Of a stretch of 30,474 nucleotides of DNA, positions 28,984 to 30,474 are shown in pieces. Source of the DNA: Scatomorpha merdavium (lineage in GTDB: Bacteria; Bacillota; Clostridia; Oscillospirales; Oscillospiraceae); assembly GCA_018711415.1 (NCBI GenBank), contig DVIJ01000039.1:1-30474 (forward strand), in the 5' to 3' direction. The notes under the pieces were generated by a model. The model was not told the origin of the DNA and ran no database searches. It saw only the letters and a list, made by a program, of their open reading frames with translations. Every line of letters starts with the position of its first letter. Within the stretch, counting starts at the first letter, position 1. The position numbers were made by a program, and so were the translations under genes.

Positions 28984-30114
28984 TCAGGCAAGAACAGTTC
29001 CGCTGACGATCATGCGCAGGATCTCGGTGCTGCCTTCCATGACGCACCAGCCGCGAGCATCACGGATGAGACGCTCGACGTCGTACTCCTTGCTGTAGCC
29101 GTTGCCGCCGAATACCTGCTGAGCCTGAATGCAGATCTGGACAGCGTGCTCGGTAGCGAACAGCTTCGCAGCAGCGGCGTCAAGAGTGCAGCGCTTGCCG
29201 GCGTCCTTCGTAGCGGCGGCGTCGTAAGCGAGGAACTCCATGGCCTTGATCTCGGCATACATGTCGGCGAAGCGGAAAGCGACACCCTGGAAAGCCTTGA
29301 TCGGCTTGCCGAAAGCCTTGCGCTCGTTGGCGTAGACCTTGGCGAGGTTCATGGCATGTTCGGAAATGCCGGCGCAGATGGCAGCGGCGGTGATACGGCC
29401 GATGTCGAGGGTCTCCATGGCCATCTTGAAGCCCTTGCCGCGGACGCCCAGAAGAGCTTCCTTCGGGAGCTTAATGTTGTTGAACGCGAGCTCGCAGGTC
29501 GCGGAGCCGCGGCAGCCCATCTTCTCCTCGAACTTGCCGACGGCCAGGCCCTCGGTATCCTTGTCAAGCAGGAACGCGGAGATGCCCTTCGTGCCGAGCT
29601 CGGGATCGGTCATAGCGAGAATTATGTAGTAGTCGGCAACGCCGGAGTTGGTTATCCAAGCCTTGCTGCCATCGAGGACCCAGCCGTCCTCGGTCTCGAC
29701 CGCGCGGGACTTGATACCCGCCGCGTCGGAACCGGCGCTGGACTCGGTCAGACCAAAGGCAAAAATCTTGCCGGCAACCGCCTCAGGCATGTACTTCTGA
29801 CGCTGCTCCTCCGTGCCGTTCTCAAGAATGAGGTTGGCCGCGAGCCAGTGGCCGCCCATGAAGGTGGCGATGCTGGCGCTGCCCTTGGCAAACTCGTGAG
29901 CAATGATGGTGGTATCCATGATGCCGCCGCCACCGCCGCCGTACTGCTCGGGGATATTGGCGCCCATAAATCCGGCCGCAGCTATCTTCCTGTAGAGGTC
30001 CCAGTCAAATCCGTTGTCGTCCATCCACCTGTCTCTGGGCTCGATCTCGTTCTTAGTAAACTCCCGGGCCATGTCGCGGAGCATCTTTTGCTCCTCAGTG
30101 AGTTGGATAAGCAT
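28984..30114 (-). CDS. Acyl-CoA dehydrogenase (Bcd-like, ETF-linked)
   Basis: The 376-residue flavoprotein has the FAD/substrate motifs FGLTESSAGSDA and AWITNSGVADYYIIL, the RKAFGKPIKAFQGVAFRFAD signature, and FGGNGYSKEYDVERLIRDA. The catalytic base is Glu360 in CVMEGSTEI. It resembles butyryl-CoA dehydrogenases that with EtfAB reduce crotonyl-type enoyl-CoAs. The reading frame extends to 30195, but those residues include the AAGGAGG ribosome-binding site (read as QGGKK) right before ATG 30114, the true start. It is the first gene of a seven-gene operon and has about 120 bases of leader. Confidence 0.95.
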   Translation of the reverse strand: MLIQLTEEQKMLRDMAREFTKNEIEPRDRWMDDNGFDWDLYRKIAAAGFMGANIPEQYGGGGGGIMDTTIIAHEFAKGSASIATFMGGHWLAANLILENGTEEQRQKYMPEAVAGKIFAFGLTESSAGSDAAGIKSRAVETEDGWVLDGSKAWITNSGVADYYIILAMTDPELGTKGISAFLLDKDTEGLAVGKFEEKMGCRGSATCELAFNNIKLPKEALLGVRGKGFKMAMETLDIGRITAAAICAGISEHAMNLAKVYANERKAFGKPIKAFQGVAFRFADMYAEIKAMEFLAYDAAATKDAGKRCTLDAAAAKLFATEHAVQICIQAQQVFGGNGYSKEYDVERLIRDARGWCVMEGSTEILRMIVSGTVLA

Positions 30115-30203
30115 CTTTTTTCCTCCTTGACTGTAATATAACAGGAATTCACAAGCCTCGCATCTGTTGTATTTTTGTTTTAGTCCAGGCAACACAAAAC
30201 AAA

Positions 30204-30214
30204 ATGCAGTGCAT
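30204..30214. promoter_or_regulatory. Palindrome in the leader of the acyl-CoA operon
   Basis: ATGCA-G-TGCAT is an 11-bp inverted repeat with a one-base centre, about 25-35 bases after the expected transcription start. It is short, so an operator role is only a suggestion. Confidence 0.3.
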
Positions 30215-30244
30215 ACTGAGGCCTGAATTCCCTTGTTTGGTCAG

Positions 30245-30273
30245 ATTGTATCATCGTCAGACAAGCATGTCAA
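30245..30273 (-). promoter_or_regulatory. Sigma-A promoter of the acyl-CoA operon
   Basis: On the minus strand consensus TTGACA (30268-30273), exactly 17 bp, and TACAAT (30245-30250): a strong promoter. Transcription would start near 30238. Upstream, GTTAAC (30277-30282) is a small palindrome. From 30290 to the window end I see no gene, only AT-rich sequence. Confidence 0.85.
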
Positions 30274-30474
30274 CAAGTTAACAGTCCCCACTGTTCCTTT
30301 TTGTGGTTTATTACAAAACGCTCAAAACTGTTATGTCTTTAACAATAACACTTCTTCCACATTTCTCAGACAGCTCGCCGAGCTCTGTTATATTACTGTC
30401 ACATTGTGTCCATTTGAAAGAATTAAAGCATCCCATGCCGCCCGCGGATTGTGACATTCGCGAGTGGTATGGAA

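Noticed and set aside
27102..30141. Very long plus-strand open frames opposite etfA, etfB and the acyl-CoA dehydrogenase
   Set aside because: They are antisense shadows caused by strong G/C bias at third codon positions. Their translations show no recognisable domains, and the opposite strand carries complete conserved genes.
30233..30454. 73-codon plus-strand open frame at the right end
   Set aside because: It runs antisense through the acyl-CoA operon promoter, has no ribosome-binding site and its translation looks random.

Overview
The window looks like chromosome from an endospore-forming, anaerobic member of class Clostridia (Bacillota) with fairly high GC content, possibly an Oscillospirales-type gut bacterium. 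The evidence is spoIVA, spoIIM and a sigH-like sigma factor, flavodoxin, an EtfAB/acyl-CoA dehydrogenase/CoA-transferase fermentation cluster, and the Clostridia-type small families DUF1858, DUF2325, DUF3793 and TIGR04086. The genus is inference. No tRNA, rRNA, CRISPR array, prophage or intact insertion sequence was seen.

Layout. 1-2110: the 3' part of a FadR-type GntR regulator (+) and a MATE exporter (-), converging on a shared terminator. 2300-6341: spoIVA, then a two-component system (response regulator followed by kinase) whose promoter carries direct repeats likely bound by its own regulator. 6342-9130: a chain read leftwards from a sigma-A promoter, sigH-like sigma factor > CxxC zinc protein > DUF1858 > trmK > nif3-like, with U-tract hairpins between genes. 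9201-12155: HAD phosphatase > ruvC > ruvA > ruvB. 12243-13750: spoIIM > xerD. 14049-16188: tgt > yajC > TIGR04086 protein. 16330-16704: a short DtxR-family metal regulator on the + strand. 16958-18400: a probable iron-starvation operon, DUF2325 > DUF3793 > flavodoxin, with a sigma-A promoter and two identically built 18-bp palindromes. 18449-20797: a collagen-like GPT-repeat protein with a sporulation-type promoter, followed by a glycosyltransferase. 20870-23400: a YtoI-like HTH/DRTGG/CBS/hot-dog regulator and an acyl-CoA dehydrogenase. 23588-24070: coaD, with a MITE-like inverted repeat downstream. 24142-30273: one seven-gene operon, acyl-CoA dehydrogenase > etfB > etfA > enoyl-CoA hydratase/isomerase > SatP-type carboxylate transporter > CoA-transferase A > B.

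How the genes fit together. The last operon is a compact unit that can activate a carboxylate by CoA transfer, isomerise or hydrate the enoyl-CoA, reduce it through an ETF-coupled dehydrogenase, and move the acid across the membrane. It lacks thiolase and 3-hydroxyacyl-CoA dehydrogenase, so it is not a complete acetyl-CoA-to-butyrate pathway. The most distinctive unexplained features are the twin GGTTAG-N6-CTAACC operators of the flavodoxin operon with a candidate DtxR regulator nearby, the collagen-like protein/glycosyltransferase pair with an apparent mother-cell promoter, the crotonase with a changed active site, and repeated use of hairpin-plus-U-tract elements directly before a downstream ribosome-binding site.
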